64,000 nucleotides of DNA from Taishania sp036758285. Lineage in GTDB: Bacteria > Bacteroidota > Bacteroidia > Flavobacteriales_D > Crocinitomicaceae. The stretch lies in assembly GCA_036758285.1 (NCBI GenBank), contig DAIOWV010000006.1:9369-73368 (forward strand), written 5' to 3'. Made by a program: the position numbers and the translations under genes. Of this stretch, positions 19,001-26,780 are shown piece after piece. Below the pieces are notes generated by a model, which saw only the letters and a program-made list of their open reading frames with translations, was not told where the DNA came from and ran no database searches. The stretch's first letter is position 1. Every line of letters begins with the position of its first letter.

Positions 19001-20309
19001 CATAACAGTTGAAGATAACACAGCACCGGTTATCACAGGATGTCCTTCAGATATTCATCTGAATAATAATGTAAACACTTGTGGTGCCATTGCAACATGG
19101 ACAACTCCTATAATCACAGATGACTGCTCATATACATTAACAGCATCTCACAATTCTGGTGACATATTTCCGATTGGAATAACAGTCGTTACTTACACAG
19201 CGACCGACAGTGAAGGCAACACCAGTTCTTGTGTATTTGCAGTAACAGTGAATGATACTGAATTACCTGTAATTACAAATTGCCCTTCAACTATTAATGT
19301 GAATAGTGAAAATAGTATTTGTGGAGCAACTGTTACATGGACAATACCTGTAGCTACTGATAATTGCCCCAATATTTCATTTGTTTCAACTCATAATTCA
19401 GGTACCGTATTTCCGATTGGAACAACAACTGTTACTTATACGGCAACAGATAATGCAGGAAATGTAAGCACTTGTTCTTTTGATGTTACAGTTACAGATG
19501 TTACAGCACCTATATTATTAAACTGTCCTTCTAATATTACAGTAAATTCATTGCATAATATCTGTGCATCGCCAGTTAGCTGGTCAGCACCAACAATTTC
19601 AGATCCTTGTTCTAATTCAATCATTTATAGTTCTCATCAATCTGGAGATATTTTCAATGTTGGAACAACGATTGTTACTTATACAGTAACTGATGTCGCT
19701 GGAAACAGTAATTCATGCTCTTTTAATGTAAATGTGACTGATATCTCTGCACCGCAGATTACTTCATGTCCTCAAAATCAAACGATAGAAGTTAAAGAAG
19801 GGCTGTGTACGGTTCCAGCAGGATGGTCTACTCCTATTGCATTGGACAATTGTTCTGGAGTGACATTAACAAGTACACATAATAGCGGTCATAATTTTGC
19901 TATTGGTACAACAATCGTTACCTATACAGCAACCGACGATCAAGGACTTCAAGCTGTGTGTAGCTTTAGCATAACTGTTATTGATCCTAACGGATATTGT
20001 GGTACACCTACTAGTGATACAACGAATATAAAAGTTCCTGAGGCTATCACTCCTGATGGAGATGGTGTTAATGATTTCCTTGTCATTAAAGGAATTGACA
20101 AATTCCCCGAAAATGAGTTAATTATTTTCAACAGATGGGGTAATGAAGTATATCGAGAAATTGGTTATTCAAATCAGTGGGATGGGTTTATGAATGTTGG
20201 AAAAGGGTTAGAAGGAACTCAATTACCAACAGGAACTTATTTCTATGTACTTGATACAAAAGATAAAATTGTAGGAGTACTTAAAGGATATATCTATTTA
20301 CAACGATAA
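13011..20309 (+). CDS. Giant T9SS-secreted SprB-like adhesin with HYR repeats and type B sorting domain
   Basis: A 2432-residue cell-surface protein. There is a signal peptide (ends FLFSQ, ~24). The N-terminal part begins with the Bacteroidota motif YYWVGDAGDGEWGSPGNWS and continues as a beta-helix-like region to ~650. Three SprB repeats follow near 670, 750 and 830 (e.g. PYTYSWNSVPIQTGQTLTGV, each closing with a VTDSIGC-like strand). From ~880 to ~2330 there are about 17 HYR (hyalin) modules, pattern CPSNI...W..P...DNC...T.HNPGD.FPIGTTTVTYTATD..GN...CSF.V.V. The last ~90 residues (ITPDGDGVNDF, FNRWGNEVY, LPTGTYFYVLD) are the gliding-motility-associated type B CTD. PorP/SprF and OmpA-family genes follow closely. 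By analogy with SprB it is likely a motility or attachment adhesin; that role is inferred. Confidence 0.92.
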   Translation: MIKRLSFFWLQTFFVCFSTFLFSQNTYYWVGDAGDGEWGSPGNWSNVSNGSGGSYLLPPSPVDDVVFDHNSFSVGNNIVRTSAFSGALCRNMTWTSGVTNAPIFEEHPETPFVILGNLTLQANVTFRAQILFSGNNPAVITSNGCRIGGNIYIDKPNTFVTLADSLMLYHVSETHARTGTIVLNRGTFDLKGNNIYANGFYSDGNGTRHINMQNSIMHFRSSTIVPTLPRYPYDYYENSSGTITSSSYCFTYIGTNKTVNAANSTVRIEYPYNAVNISGGTQLTFHNFEHIKSSATTVPSSTYSNSIINKITIDGPVAHNISSTSGIIDTVLCGIDGIQPNYYRYVGGSGTRFKRIEFRGIYNTTSSSYFDQVAGSNLQADSILFNTTSNDPNAVNKHYLSTSGTGTQIGYVFFKSRGVIDGASNNITKTYFDNHGYLSGNSNRIRFLEYNINGWMHGTGNIMDTLVFSPGYTYRFGVGVNNTVNKKWYASGNPCYFTEVYNVGATSTATITVNQLDPAEYDYIRFWGVTAAGSSAPIHAGVRSVDIANNTNIIFAPYAPLSLLYPFGTDSLSVCSTNLPITLNTNGFYGNTNTSFVWHDGSTLDSFVVNSPGIYTATANYGRNCYYTASLTVLDQLSVSLAESSPGSSIVCDPSNPTGEITANPIGYGSGPYTYSWNSVPIQTGQTLTGVPVGQYIVTVSDTSGCSATDTTNIIGPSTKLNVVASSIYPDCDPTSVGTGYISTTTTGGIAPYTYSWNTTPVQTTTYADQLNDGVYELVVTDSIGCISDTLSSVVPVQTGAFTSSVTVVNPTGCNTTGSASTSVVGGTSPFQYVWSNDIAEVSNTSSNIPIGNHNVLIVDANNCANNNPFTIITPDNIVPVFSGCPSNIVLSTTGFCGTPYTWPEPTATDNCGTVTVTRSHNPGYNFPTGLTTVTYTATDLFGNQSTCSFTVTVNDTEGPVFALCPNNITITANAGNCSATANWPTPIATDNCGIASIIGDFSPGSTFPVGVTTITYTATDVNGNTSTCTFDVIVKANPANFSMSGCSGDRDIYMYWNNISSTDSCATPVTLTTPTINNLCGNWWYGSGINSYVPGTYNFPIGVTPVRYYITNGADTLRCSYNVRVYDYANPQLVSGTMPNTISINADTCGGARVTWTPPRVIDNCKLDTVWSNYQPGQFFATGSYYVRYYAMDSVLRSNHCCGNPLEWYAAEVGGFYIYVNNPDPVINNCPTNISLPANTCGGAIVNWTPPTVTDNCYVMTSTHNPGDIFPVGNTTVIYTVTPQDGGSTRTCSFNVNVQPYTNTVTNCPSNITINLGANECDTTLSWLVPQFNHPCGVDSVISNYTPGSVFLPGSHNVNYTAYLGNSGGTLNCNFIININAYTAPVTITNCPSTGWLAIQVDTLQFCGETIVDWITPTFSTSTCISPIDTVVYTSTIDKNDTLTIGSYPIQYTAYDSNGNILGQCSFTLEVIDTLSEIRVSCPTDTFIQVNNSYSCDSAIVYFTIPQFESVGCATPIDSVYSNISPGDTLEKGTYWVEYYALDSNDIVISQCNFELIVGDTLSSLASNCPGTYNVNWGEVIFDIYMNPVTCEAVADWIVPTFSSYGSCAGIIDTVVQVSGITQGTTIYTLGSLNHVEYSALDSNGMVLETCRFRPVVMFHDSTFVFPSRDTIIFTDPITCRATVNWDTPQFGGYCGFTSSIGVNNYSSNWWTNNVDPYQNNANQSFPIGTYDIWYYYYNGAYGKQYQLTIHVVDGAQPTFNATCNTDTVTLYTNFNSCEATSTWPIPVATSGICSNNTVLPLVASHQQGTLLPIGYTTVVYTATSAGNLSETCEFVVNVIDNQAPSIYTCPADIIVQVDNGCEKVVTWAVPGVFDNCQNVSLTSSHTPGDTFSIGTTTVTYIATDASGNTSNCSFNVTVRDNISPVFANCPSNINVNNEAGLCGAIVSWASPSVTDNCTYTLTSTHSSGDLFAIGTTTVTYTATDTEGNSNSCSFNITVEDNTAPVITGCPSDIHLNNNVNTCGAIATWTTPIITDDCSYTLTASHNSGDIFPIGITVVTYTATDSEGNTSSCVFAVTVNDTELPVITNCPSTINVNSENSICGATVTWTIPVATDNCPNISFVSTHNSGTVFPIGTTTVTYTATDNAGNVSTCSFDVTVTDVTAPILLNCPSNITVNSLHNICASPVSWSAPTISDPCSNSIIYSSHQSGDIFNVGTTIVTYTVTDVAGNSNSCSFNVNVTDISAPQITSCPQNQTIEVKEGLCTVPAGWSTPIALDNCSGVTLTSTHNSGHNFAIGTTIVTYTATDDQGLQAVCSFSITVIDPNGYCGTPTSDTTNIKVPEAITPDGDGVNDFLVIKGIDKFPENELIIFNRWGNEVYREIGYSNQWDGFMNVGKGLEGTQLPTGTYFYVLDTKDKIVGVLKGYIYLQR
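14985..15640 (+). repeat. Three SprB-type repeats inside the adhesin
   Basis: Three successive ~80-residue units are encoded here. Each has a Y-x-W core (YTYSWNS, YTYSWNT, FQYVWSN) about 20 residues before a Gly-x-Y or Gly-x-H turn and a terminal VSDTSGC-, VTDSIGC- or VDANNC-like strand. This is the Pfam SprB repeat pattern, named after the F. johnsoniae gliding adhesin. Confidence 0.75.
15645..19995 (+). repeat. Array of about 17 HYR (hyalin) modules inside the adhesin
   Basis: Units of ~80-95 residues with two conserved Cys pairs. The first two and the last six or seven match the HYR consensus closely. The middle units (~16140-18280) are diverged and longer, with Trp/Tyr-rich insertions (NNLCGNWWYGSG, YSSNWWTNN). 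The terminal units are similar enough at protein level to suggest recent duplication. At DNA level they are already degenerate, so assembly collapse is less likely than for perfect repeats. Confidence 0.8.
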
Positions 20310-20337
20310 TTAGAAGGAATTGAAATAACAAAAAGAT

Positions 20338-21267
20338 ATGAAAAATAATTTTCAATACATAATAATTTATACGGGAATCCTGATTTCATGTATAAGTATG
20401 CAGGTACGAGCTCAACAAGATCCTCACTTTGCTCAGTATTTTGATAACACATTATTTGTGAATCCAGCATATGCAGGAAGTAAAGAGGTTTTAAATATCA
20501 CTGCTATCCATCGTGAACAATGGACAGGATTCAATGGTAGACCTCGTTCTACAACAATTAGTATTCACTCACCTCTCCCCTATGAATCCATAGGGGTTGG
20601 GTTAACTGCTGTAAATGATCAGGTTGGACCTATGAATCAGACTATGATTTATGGAGATGTATCATATACTCTACGTTTTAAGAACAGTAAAAGTCGCTTA
20701 GCTTTTGGTGTAAAAGGGGGAATAAATGTTATCAATGGTCGTTTTTCAGAACTTGAAACAAGTGTAGCTAACGATGCAAAATTGATGCAAAACATTTCAA
20801 ACAAAATCAATCCAAATTTTGGCTTTGGAATTTATTATCACACTCCTAAATTTTTCGTAGGTGTAAGTAGCCCAAAAATGATGCAACGTAGTTATTACGA
20901 AGTAAGCTCAACAAATCTTGAACAACGTCACTACTTTGGTATTATCGGAGGTGTTTTACCATTATCTACAATGTGGAAAATCAGACCTTCTGTACAGGTT
21001 AAAATGACTGAAGGAGCACCTGTAAGTTATGACCTAAGCGCAGCTTTTATCTATAATGATCTATTTTGGATTGGAGGTATGTATAGATGGGATGCTGCAG
21101 CTGGTGCATTTATTCAAGTTCATTTGACTCGTCAGTTTAAAATAGGATTGGCATCAGAATTTGGGGTCAAATCAATACGTAATTATAATAGCGGAACGTT
21201 TGAAGTATTATTATCATATGATTTCAGATTTAAAAAACAAGGTATACGTTCTCCACGTTATTTTTAA
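20338..21267 (+). CDS. PorP/SprF family type IX secretion outer-membrane protein
   Basis: A 309-residue outer-membrane beta-barrel. A signal peptide ends near VRAQ. The mature start QQDPHFAQYFDNTLFVNPAYAGS is the family signature, followed by HREQWTGFNGRPRSTTISIH. It ends in a strand-rich barrel (EVLLSYDFRFKKQG). PorP/SprF proteins work with the T9SS, and dedicated copies beside type B-CTD adhesins are needed to secrete and anchor those adhesins, as with SprF and SprB. It lies 28 bp after the giant adhesin and 20 bp before the OmpA-family gene. This copy is therefore most likely the adhesin's partner. I leave the symbol blank because Flavobacteriales carry many paralogues. Confidence 0.93.
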   Translation: MKNNFQYIIIYTGILISCISMQVRAQQDPHFAQYFDNTLFVNPAYAGSKEVLNITAIHREQWTGFNGRPRSTTISIHSPLPYESIGVGLTAVNDQVGPMNQTMIYGDVSYTLRFKNSKSRLAFGVKGGINVINGRFSELETSVANDAKLMQNISNKINPNFGFGIYYHTPKFFVGVSSPKMMQRSYYEVSSTNLEQRHYFGIIGGVLPLSTMWKIRPSVQVKMTEGAPVSYDLSAAFIYNDLFWIGGMYRWDAAAGAFIQVHLTRQFKIGLASEFGVKSIRNYNSGTFEVLLSYDFRFKKQGIRSPRYF

Positions 21268-21287
21268 ATAATCATTAATTAACGACG

Positions 21288-23510
21288 ATGAAAAAAATTA
21301 TATTTCTTATTTCAATACTCATTTTGAATTTTTCTTTTGGACAGGTATTGAAGTTAAATAAAGCAAATGATTATTATTCCAAGCTTTCTTATGCTTATAG
21401 TGCTGAATTATATCAACAATTAATCGGTAGTGAATTTGACGGTCCCGAATTAAAGTCAAAATTAGCTTATTCATACTATAAAACTGGTGATTTAATAAGG
21501 TCAGAATCTGTTTACCGTCAAATGATTTTAACCGAAGACGCAACAAGTAAAGATTTTTATACTTATTCCCAAGTATTAAAACAAAACGGGAAATATGAAG
21601 AATCTGATGAATGGATGAATCGCTTTCATAAAAGAGAGGCCTCTGATTATCGAGGGCAATTATTTTCAGAAAATAAAAATTACAAAAAATCACTTGATAA
21701 ACAATCGCCACTATTTGAAATTAAAACCGTGGATTTTAATTCAGCAACTTCTGATTTTGGAGGTTACATTAGTGCTGATGGAAAATCGCTCTATTTCATA
21801 TCTGGAAGAAAAAATAATGCTATGATTGAAAGAGAATGGGCTTGGAACAAAAGTAATTTATTGGATATTTATAAATCTGATATCCAAGCTGATTTTAAAG
21901 TGTCTGAAGTCAAAAAACTAAAAAAACTAACGACAAAACTTCATGAAGGACCTCTTTGCTTTTCTTCCAATGGAACAAAAGTATATTATACAAGAAATAA
22001 TGAGACAAAAGAAAGGGATAATAACGGAATACGAAATTTAAAAATATACAGTGCAGATGTAAATTCTGATGGTAGTTTTTCAAATGAATCGATTCTTCCT
22101 TTCTGTTCAACAGACTATTCAGTTGGCCACCCTTCCATATCTAAGGATGGTAAAACTTTATATTTTTCTTCTGATATGCCTGGTTCAATTGGTGGAGCAG
22201 ACATCTGGAAAGTGGATGTAAATACTGATGGAAGTTATGGTACCCCTGTTAATTTAGGTAAAGGAATAAACACGGAAGGAGATGAATTATTTCCTTGGAT
22301 TAACTCTGAAGGAACTCTTTTTTATTCCTCTAATGGATTAATGGGCTACGGAGGATTAGATGTATATGCCGTTCTATCAAAAGACGATAAATATTCCAAA
22401 CCAGTAAATTTAGGTGCTCCAATTAACGGACGATCTGATGATTTCGCATTTGTAATGAGTAACGATAACAAAAGAGGATTCTTTTCTTCAAATAGAACTG
22501 GAGGATTGGGGAGTGATGATATTTATTATTTCAACCAAATCAATCCTATTAAAGCTGGAAAATCCCTAAAGGGAGGAGTTAAGGATTTATTAACTGGAGA
22601 AGAATTAGAGAATGTACAGGTCTTAATTGCTGACAAAAATGGAAAAATAATTGACAGTATGGAAGTGAATCAATCTAGTTTCAACCTTATACTTCCTGAA
22701 ATTGAAGAAGGATTACAGCTTATTACCAACAAAGATGGCTATGTGCGTGAAACAAAAACAATAATTGTTCAACCTGACAAAACGGATTATGAAGAAGAAA
22801 TTCTATTACTTCCAATTTTAAAATATCATTTTATAGGAGAGATTAAAGATAAGGAAACAAATCAAGCACTTGATGATGTAAAAATTTCAATAAGAGATAA
22901 ATCAAAGTCGATAGTGTTTGAATCTTTAAAAACCAATAGTAATGGTAAATTCTCTTCTTCTGTCATTCCATATGAATATAAGGATGAAGTATATTATGAT
23001 TTTTCATTAGAAAAAAACGGGTATGTTTCTAAAACAATTTCATTAGTAGAAGTACTTCAAAGAAATGAAAAAATAGAAGTTAGCAACAATTTATTCAAAA
23101 TGACAAAAATAGAACTAGGAAAAACTGATTTGAATGATGTTATTCAAATTAATCCCATTTATTTTGATTTAAATAGCTCTATTATACGACCAGATGCAGC
23201 AGCTGAACTAGATAAAGTAGTGAAAATCATGAAAGAAAATACTGGAATGGTGATTGAACTAGGATCTCACACTGATAGTCGTTCTACTGACCATTATAAT
23301 CTTTGGTTATCGGACAGACGAGCAAAATCTTCCGCAGCATACATAATTTCTAAAGGAATCGATGCTACCAGAATAACTGGAAAGGGATATGGAAAATCCA
23401 AATTAAAAATTAGTGATGCAGAAATCAACAAAGTGTCAACTGAAGCTGAAAAAGAAGTATTACATCAAACAAACAGACGTACAGAATTTATCATCGTAAA
23501 GATGAAATAA
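21288..23510 (+). CDS. PorE-like OmpA-family protein: TPR, five-bladed propeller, CRD, OmpA domain
   Basis: A 740-residue periplasmic protein likely linking the secretion apparatus to peptidoglycan. A signal peptide (ends FSFGQ) is followed by TPR-like helices (~20-130) and five PD40 propeller blades (~150-415: GGYISADGKSLYFISG, LCFSSNGTKVYYT, PSISKDGKTLYFSSD, PWINSEGTLFYSSN, FVMSNDNKRGFFSSN). Two carboxypeptidase-regulatory-like domains (~424-500 and ~515-590) precede a C-terminal OmpA domain (~620-735: YFDLNSSIIRPDAAAELDKV, LGSHTDSRST, LSDRRAKSS). This is the domain order described for PorE of Porphyromonas gingivalis, with one extra CRD. Unlike the lipoprotein PorE, no lipobox Cys is present. 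The gene ends the adhesin-PorP-OmpA unit and is followed by a hairpin. Confidence 0.9.
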   Translation: MKKIIFLISILILNFSFGQVLKLNKANDYYSKLSYAYSAELYQQLIGSEFDGPELKSKLAYSYYKTGDLIRSESVYRQMILTEDATSKDFYTYSQVLKQNGKYEESDEWMNRFHKREASDYRGQLFSENKNYKKSLDKQSPLFEIKTVDFNSATSDFGGYISADGKSLYFISGRKNNAMIEREWAWNKSNLLDIYKSDIQADFKVSEVKKLKKLTTKLHEGPLCFSSNGTKVYYTRNNETKERDNNGIRNLKIYSADVNSDGSFSNESILPFCSTDYSVGHPSISKDGKTLYFSSDMPGSIGGADIWKVDVNTDGSYGTPVNLGKGINTEGDELFPWINSEGTLFYSSNGLMGYGGLDVYAVLSKDDKYSKPVNLGAPINGRSDDFAFVMSNDNKRGFFSSNRTGGLGSDDIYYFNQINPIKAGKSLKGGVKDLLTGEELENVQVLIADKNGKIIDSMEVNQSSFNLILPEIEEGLQLITNKDGYVRETKTIIVQPDKTDYEEEILLLPILKYHFIGEIKDKETNQALDDVKISIRDKSKSIVFESLKTNSNGKFSSSVIPYEYKDEVYYDFSLEKNGYVSKTISLVEVLQRNEKIEVSNNLFKMTKIELGKTDLNDVIQINPIYFDLNSSIIRPDAAAELDKVVKIMKENTGMVIELGSHTDSRSTDHYNLWLSDRRAKSSAAYIISKGIDATRITGKGYGKSKLKISDAEINKVSTEAEKEVLHQTNRRTEFIIVKMK

Positions 23511-23520
23511 ACTTAATAAA

Positions 23521-23557
23521 GTCCTAGTCTTAATCAATTAAGGCTAGGCTATTTATT
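23521..23557. terminator. Probable terminator after the adhesin operon
   Basis: An 11-bp stem CCTAGTCTTAA/TTAAGGCTAGG (one G-T pair) with a 4-nt loop at 23534-23537, then a short T-rich run. It lies 10 bp past the stop at 23510, between convergent genes. Confidence 0.6.
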
Positions 23558-23590
23558 GCAATCATAAAAATTAAATATAAAGGAGAAAAA

Positions 23591-24358
23591 CTATCTTGTC
23601 AAAACAACATAGTCTTGTAGTACATTTTCAAGAAACTCTAAACGTTGTTTCTCAATTGGCTCAATCCCCATTAGACGAGTTGTTTCTGCACACAATTCCT
23701 TTCCAAATTTGATGGTTTCTGGAGTTGGATATTTTCGTAAACGAATTATTGTATTTTTAATCAACATCATATCCTCATCAGTAAAACGAACAACTTGTGG
23801 ATATTTAATTTCATGATTTGCACTATTTTTAATAGTTAACACATCTTTTAAAGTATAAAAATTTCGCTGTTTTGTTTTAATTGCAATAGTATTTGATAAC
23901 ACATCTGCCAATCGTTGTCTATTAGATGTAAGACCAATAACAGCAATAGCTACTACCCCCATTCCGAACCAAACAAAAATCAAAAAATTGGCAGAAATCC
24001 AAAGAAAATCTCCCTTAAAAATCCAACGAGTAAATACTTCTTTTAATTTTGGCCTATCACCGTTAATTGTTACAATTCTAACACCAACAATATATTTACC
24101 TAAAGTCTGTCCATTCATGAAATATTCACAAATAGGATTATAAAAAATCCATGGTAATTTAACAATAAACAACCAAAAAATTTCAGAAAAACTATTGGCT
24201 CTAAAAATCATCGATTCTCCCAAAAATGCGATGATTACTAGAAAGTAAACGAAAAATACAGCCATGTCTATCATCGCCGCAAGTAATCGTTGCCCCGAAC
24301 TTGCTAAGGAAAATTCAACCGAAACATATTGTGATGATTCAAAATTGACAGTACTCAT
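23591..24358 (-). CDS. RDD family membrane protein
   Basis: A 255-residue inner-membrane protein. The RDD domain occupies residues ~15-165: SSGQRLLAAMIDMAVFFVYF (first TM, with Arg-Asp signature positions), NPICEYFMNGQTLGKYIVGV, and RQRLADVLSNTIAI near the end. Three or four transmembrane segments are predicted. The remaining ~90 residues are a soluble tail (FTDEDMMLIKNTIIRLRKYP) common in Bacteroidota RDD proteins. The physiological role is not established; some RDD proteins act in Na+/H+ exchange. It is a lone gene divergent from the exporter at 24483. Confidence 0.85.
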   Translation of the reverse strand: MSTVNFESSQYVSVEFSLASSGQRLLAAMIDMAVFFVYFLVIIAFLGESMIFRANSFSEIFWLFIVKLPWIFYNPICEYFMNGQTLGKYIVGVRIVTINGDRPKLKEVFTRWIFKGDFLWISANFLIFVWFGMGVVAIAVIGLTSNRQRLADVLSNTIAIKTKQRNFYTLKDVLTIKNSANHEIKYPQVVRFTDEDMMLIKNTIIRLRKYPTPETIKFGKELCAETTRLMGIEPIEKQRLEFLENVLQDYVVLTR

Positions 24359-24482
24359 TTTTATATACTTTACTTTTTTCTAAGATTAAAGATAGTCAAT
24401 TATTTCAAAAATCAATTTGACATTTCCCTTCACCCAAAACAATACTGAATTACATTGAATCATTTTATTAATTTTACAATCT

Positions 24483-26327
24483 ATGAAAAGTACATTAGAA
24501 ATATACAAACACACATTCAAATACAAAAGACTCGCTTTTGTTGTTATTTTTTATAATTTATTGTTTGTTATTTTCAATCTTCTATCAATGGTTCTTTTTA
24601 TCCCATTTTTAGAACTCATTTTCCCATCTGATCTCAACCAAACAATAACACCAATCAAACCAGTATTTGATGGTTCGATTAAAGGTAGCATAGAATATAT
24701 ATCAAATTATTACAGCTATTTCACTCAAAGCATGGTTGCTGAAAGTCCAAAAAATGCTTTACTCTTTGTTTGTATTTCCGTAATGATTGCTTTTTTCTTA
24801 AAAAATCTTTTTAGGTATGGTGCAATTTGGTATCAATCTCAATTACGAATGGCGGTGGTTCGAGATGTTCGCCAAAATTTATTCGATAAAGCAATGGGAT
24901 TACCTTTGGCTTATTATAGTAATGAACGAAAAGGTGATTTAATGTCCAGAATACAAAGCGATGTTGGTGAAATTGAAATCGCTGTAATTGCAGTATTGGA
25001 ACTCTTTTTTAGAGAACCTATTGCTGTAATTTTAAATGTTGCTGCTTTACTCTATTGGAGTCCTCAACTTACTTTGTTTTCTTTTATTCTACTGCCAATT
25101 TCTGCATTGGTCATTTCAAGAATTGGAAAAAGCTTAAAACGAACAGCAGGACAAGAACGAATCGAATTGGGTGTTTTATTTTCTAAAATGGAAGAAGCAC
25201 TTGGAGGAATTCGAATAATTAAAGCTTTTAATGCTCAAAAATTCATTAAAGACTCTTTTGGGAAAACCAATTTAAGACATCAACAATTAACAACAAAAGC
25301 ATTTCGAAAAAGAGACTTATCTCCTCCTTTAAACGAATTTTTAGCTGTAGCTGTTATGCTGGGAATCGTTTGGTATGGTGGTAGTATGATATTGGACAAT
25401 CAAACTACCAATGGATTTGATGGACCACAATTTATTGGATTCATTTTGGTTTTTTCTCAATTGTTAAGACCAATTCAGGGTATTTCTACATCTATAGCCA
25501 ATTTGAATAAAGCACAGGCAGCCCAAAATAGAATAAATGAAATTCTTAATACTGATGATCAAATTCATGAAGTAAATAATGCAATCGATAAAATCGATTT
25601 TTCTGAAGGTATTCATTATAAAAATGTAAATTTTTCATACAACGATGAACCTATTTTAAAAAACATTTCATTTTCCATTCCGAAAGGAAAAACGGTTGCT
25701 TTGGTTGGTGAATCCGGAAGCGGAAAGTCCACAATTTCAGATTTGTTACCTCGATTTTATGATGTAAAAAATGGTGAGATTGTAATTGACAATACGAATA
25801 TTCGCGATATGAAACTTGACTATTTACGTAGTAAAATAGGGATAGTCAATCAAGAGTCGATTTTATTTAATGGAACAGTTGCAGAAAATATTTCATTTGG
25901 TAAACCCAATGCGACTCGTGAAGAAATAATAGACGCTGCAAAAATTGCTAACGCACATAAGTTTATTGAAGAACTAGAAAATGGTTATGACACACAAATT
26001 GGAGAGCGTGGAAACAAACTTTCTGGTGGTCAAAAACAACGAGTTAGTATCGCAAGAGCTATATTGAAAAATCCAGACATTTTAATTTTAGATGAAGCAA
26101 CTTCTGCTCTAGATACTGAATCTGAAAAATTAGTTCAAGAGGCTTTAAATAAATTAATGGCAGATCGTACTTCATTAGTCATTGCACACCGATTAAGTAC
26201 CATTCGAAATGCAGATGAAATCATTGTTTTATCGAAAGGTGAAATTATTGAAAGAGGAACGCATCAAGAATTACTTCAAAAAGGAGGAACGTATTCATAC
26301 CTCTCTTCTTTACAGGGAATATCTTAG
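24483..26327 (+). CDS. ABC transporter, fused permease/ATPase (MsbA-like exporter)
   Basis: A 614-residue half-transporter that works as a homodimer in the inner membrane. Residues ~15-340 form the type IV ABC exporter membrane domain with about six helices, including the coupling stretch YYSNERKGDLMSRIQSDV. The ATPase has Walker A GESGSGKST (~409), Q-loop NQES, signature LSGGQKQR (~513), Walker B ILILDEATSALD and the H-loop AHRLST. The family includes lipid A flippase MsbA and multidrug exporters; a lipid or drug substrate is possible but undetermined. A degenerate -7 element (TAATTTTA, 24469-24476) lies 6 nt before the start codon. The small membrane protein gene follows after 4 bp. Confidence 0.9.
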   Translation: MKSTLEIYKHTFKYKRLAFVVIFYNLLFVIFNLLSMVLFIPFLELIFPSDLNQTITPIKPVFDGSIKGSIEYISNYYSYFTQSMVAESPKNALLFVCISVMIAFFLKNLFRYGAIWYQSQLRMAVVRDVRQNLFDKAMGLPLAYYSNERKGDLMSRIQSDVGEIEIAVIAVLELFFREPIAVILNVAALLYWSPQLTLFSFILLPISALVISRIGKSLKRTAGQERIELGVLFSKMEEALGGIRIIKAFNAQKFIKDSFGKTNLRHQQLTTKAFRKRDLSPPLNEFLAVAVMLGIVWYGGSMILDNQTTNGFDGPQFIGFILVFSQLLRPIQGISTSIANLNKAQAAQNRINEILNTDDQIHEVNNAIDKIDFSEGIHYKNVNFSYNDEPILKNISFSIPKGKTVALVGESGSGKSTISDLLPRFYDVKNGEIVIDNTNIRDMKLDYLRSKIGIVNQESILFNGTVAENISFGKPNATREEIIDAAKIANAHKFIEELENGYDTQIGERGNKLSGGQKQRVSIARAILKNPDILILDEATSALDTESEKLVQEALNKLMADRTSLVIAHRLSTIRNADEIIVLSKGEIIERGTHQELLQKGGTYSYLSSLQGIS

Positions 26328-26331
26328 AGCT

Positions 26332-26766
26332 ATGAATACAAAACTAAATTTATCAAAAACATTTGCTATTGTTGGGTTAATGATTTTTGTCTTTAGTTTA
26401 TTCTTACCTTATCGTATAGAAAATAAACGGGATAACCCTATATATTCGGGAATAGATGAACTAGAAACCTTTTTTCCTTTTATGAGTCTTTGGATTATTC
26501 TACCATTAGTTGTATTAGCGTTCATTAAACATTCTCATCTAAGCAAATGGTTGATGCTTACATTTTCCATTCTTTTATTTTTCCCAACAATTCCCATTCA
26601 ATTTTTATTTAGCTCATACTGTGTGTATTGTGAATCTAAACCAGATATGGGATGCTATGTTTTAGTAATTTCAGCAATTGCTTTTCTTTTGTCTGCACTA
26701 ATCAAGATGAATATTTCAATCAATAGTAAAATTGAAAAAACGCCTAATATTCTTGATAATATCTAG
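26332..26766 (+). CDS. Small hypothetical integral membrane protein
   Basis: I chose the ATG at 26332, 4 bp after the exporter stop, giving 144 residues (MNTKLNLSKTFAIVGLMIFV). A longer frame opens at 26209 but would overlap the exporter's conserved ATPase end by 119 bp, and its extra residues are basic and low-complexity. Four hydrophobic segments are visible (~9-27, 45-65, 75-95 and 100-125). Two Cys pairs lie in a loop (YCVYCESKPDMGC). It is not a family I recognise. Position suggests translational coupling to the exporter. Confidence 0.65.
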   Translation: MNTKLNLSKTFAIVGLMIFVFSLFLPYRIENKRDNPIYSGIDELETFFPFMSLWIILPLVVLAFIKHSHLSKWLMLTFSILLFFPTIPIQFLFSSYCVYCESKPDMGCYVLVISAIAFLLSALIKMNISINSKIEKTPNILDNI

Positions 26767-26780
26767 AATTTATGCGAGTA

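Noticed and set aside
15645..19995. CRISPR-like or tandem DNA repeat array
   Set aside because: The periodicity is at protein level (HYR modules of ~80 residues); the DNA copies are degenerate and there are no spacers.
26209..26331. N-terminal extension of the small membrane protein overlapping the exporter ATPase
   Set aside because: The overlapping codons are the conserved H-loop region of the exporter in another frame; the ATG at 26332 gives a clean start 4 bp after the exporter stop.
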